The notes beneath the pieces were generated by a model. That model saw only the letters and a program-made list of their open reading frames with translations, had not been told where the DNA came from and ran no database searches. From Bacillota bacterium (GTDB taxonomy: Bacteria; Bacillota; Clostridia; Acetivibrionales; DSM-1351), in contig JAEYWA010000251.1 in NCBI GenBank assembly GCA_023431385.1, forward strand, positions 1 to 6,045: a DNA stretch of 6,045 nt, written 5' to 3'. The translations under genes and the position numbers were made by a program. The first letter of the stretch is position 1. Each line of letters opens with the position of its first letter. Of the stretch, positions 5,992 through 6,045 are shown one piece after another.

Positions 5992-6019
5992 ATTATACTG
6001 ATTTAAATCAAAACGTCTA
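5992..6019 (-). promoter_or_regulatory. candidate housekeeping promoter of the isomerase gene
   Basis: On the - strand TAGACG (6019-6014; four of six bases of TTGACA) and a perfect TATAAT (5997-5992) are separated by 16 bp. Transcription would start near 5985, leaving a leader of about 85 nt. A second TATAAT at 5926-5921 would start transcription within the SD and is less likely. Confidence 0.5.
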
Positions 6020-6045
6020 TAAAAATTGTAAAAAAACAAGTAATA

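Overview
The window is AT-rich, densely packed DNA in the style of a low-GC Firmicute. Purine-rich Shine-Dalgarno sites, A+T-rich codon use, a dCache-type chemoreceptor pair and a cyclophilin lipoprotein all fit a motile clostridium. The Ruminiclostridium / Clostridium cellulolyticum group is my best guess, but nothing here proves the genus.

Layout. (1) Positions 1-50 hold two copies of a 25-bp tandem repeat, cut by the window edge. (2) Positions ~58-388 are a long untranslated leader. (3) 389-2383 (+) encodes a 664-residue methyl-accepting chemotaxis protein, followed by a perfect 19-bp-stem terminator (2391-2439). (4) 2440-2699 is non-coding; it holds a degraded terminator fragment and a 17-bp tandem repeat. 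(5) An extended -10 promoter (2697-2705) opens a second leader of about 435 nt. (6) 3148-5139 (+) encodes a second chemoreceptor of 663 residues, about 80% identical to the first by hand alignment, with its own copy of the same terminator (5147-5194). (7) On the - strand, 5265-5901 encodes a secreted cyclophilin-type peptidyl-prolyl isomerase lipoprotein. It is broken by one extra A in an A6 run, with its own SD and promoter at the right end.

The two chemoreceptors are an old tandem duplication in which leader, gene and terminator were copied as one cassette. Both should sit in the membrane, bind an extracellular ligand through a dCache domain and signal through HAMP and a coiled-coil tip to CheA/CheW encoded elsewhere. 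The ligand cannot be read from the sequence. The isomerase is convergent with the second receptor and probably shares its terminator, but no functional link is implied.

The most interesting signal is in the leaders. They diverge freely in their 5' parts but are conserved about as well as the coding sequence over the last ~220 nt before the start codon. Both copies can form the same series of helices, with one compensatory G-C to A-U change. I do not recognise the fold as a known riboswitch. It is a candidate undescribed cis-regulatory RNA controlling chemoreceptor expression.
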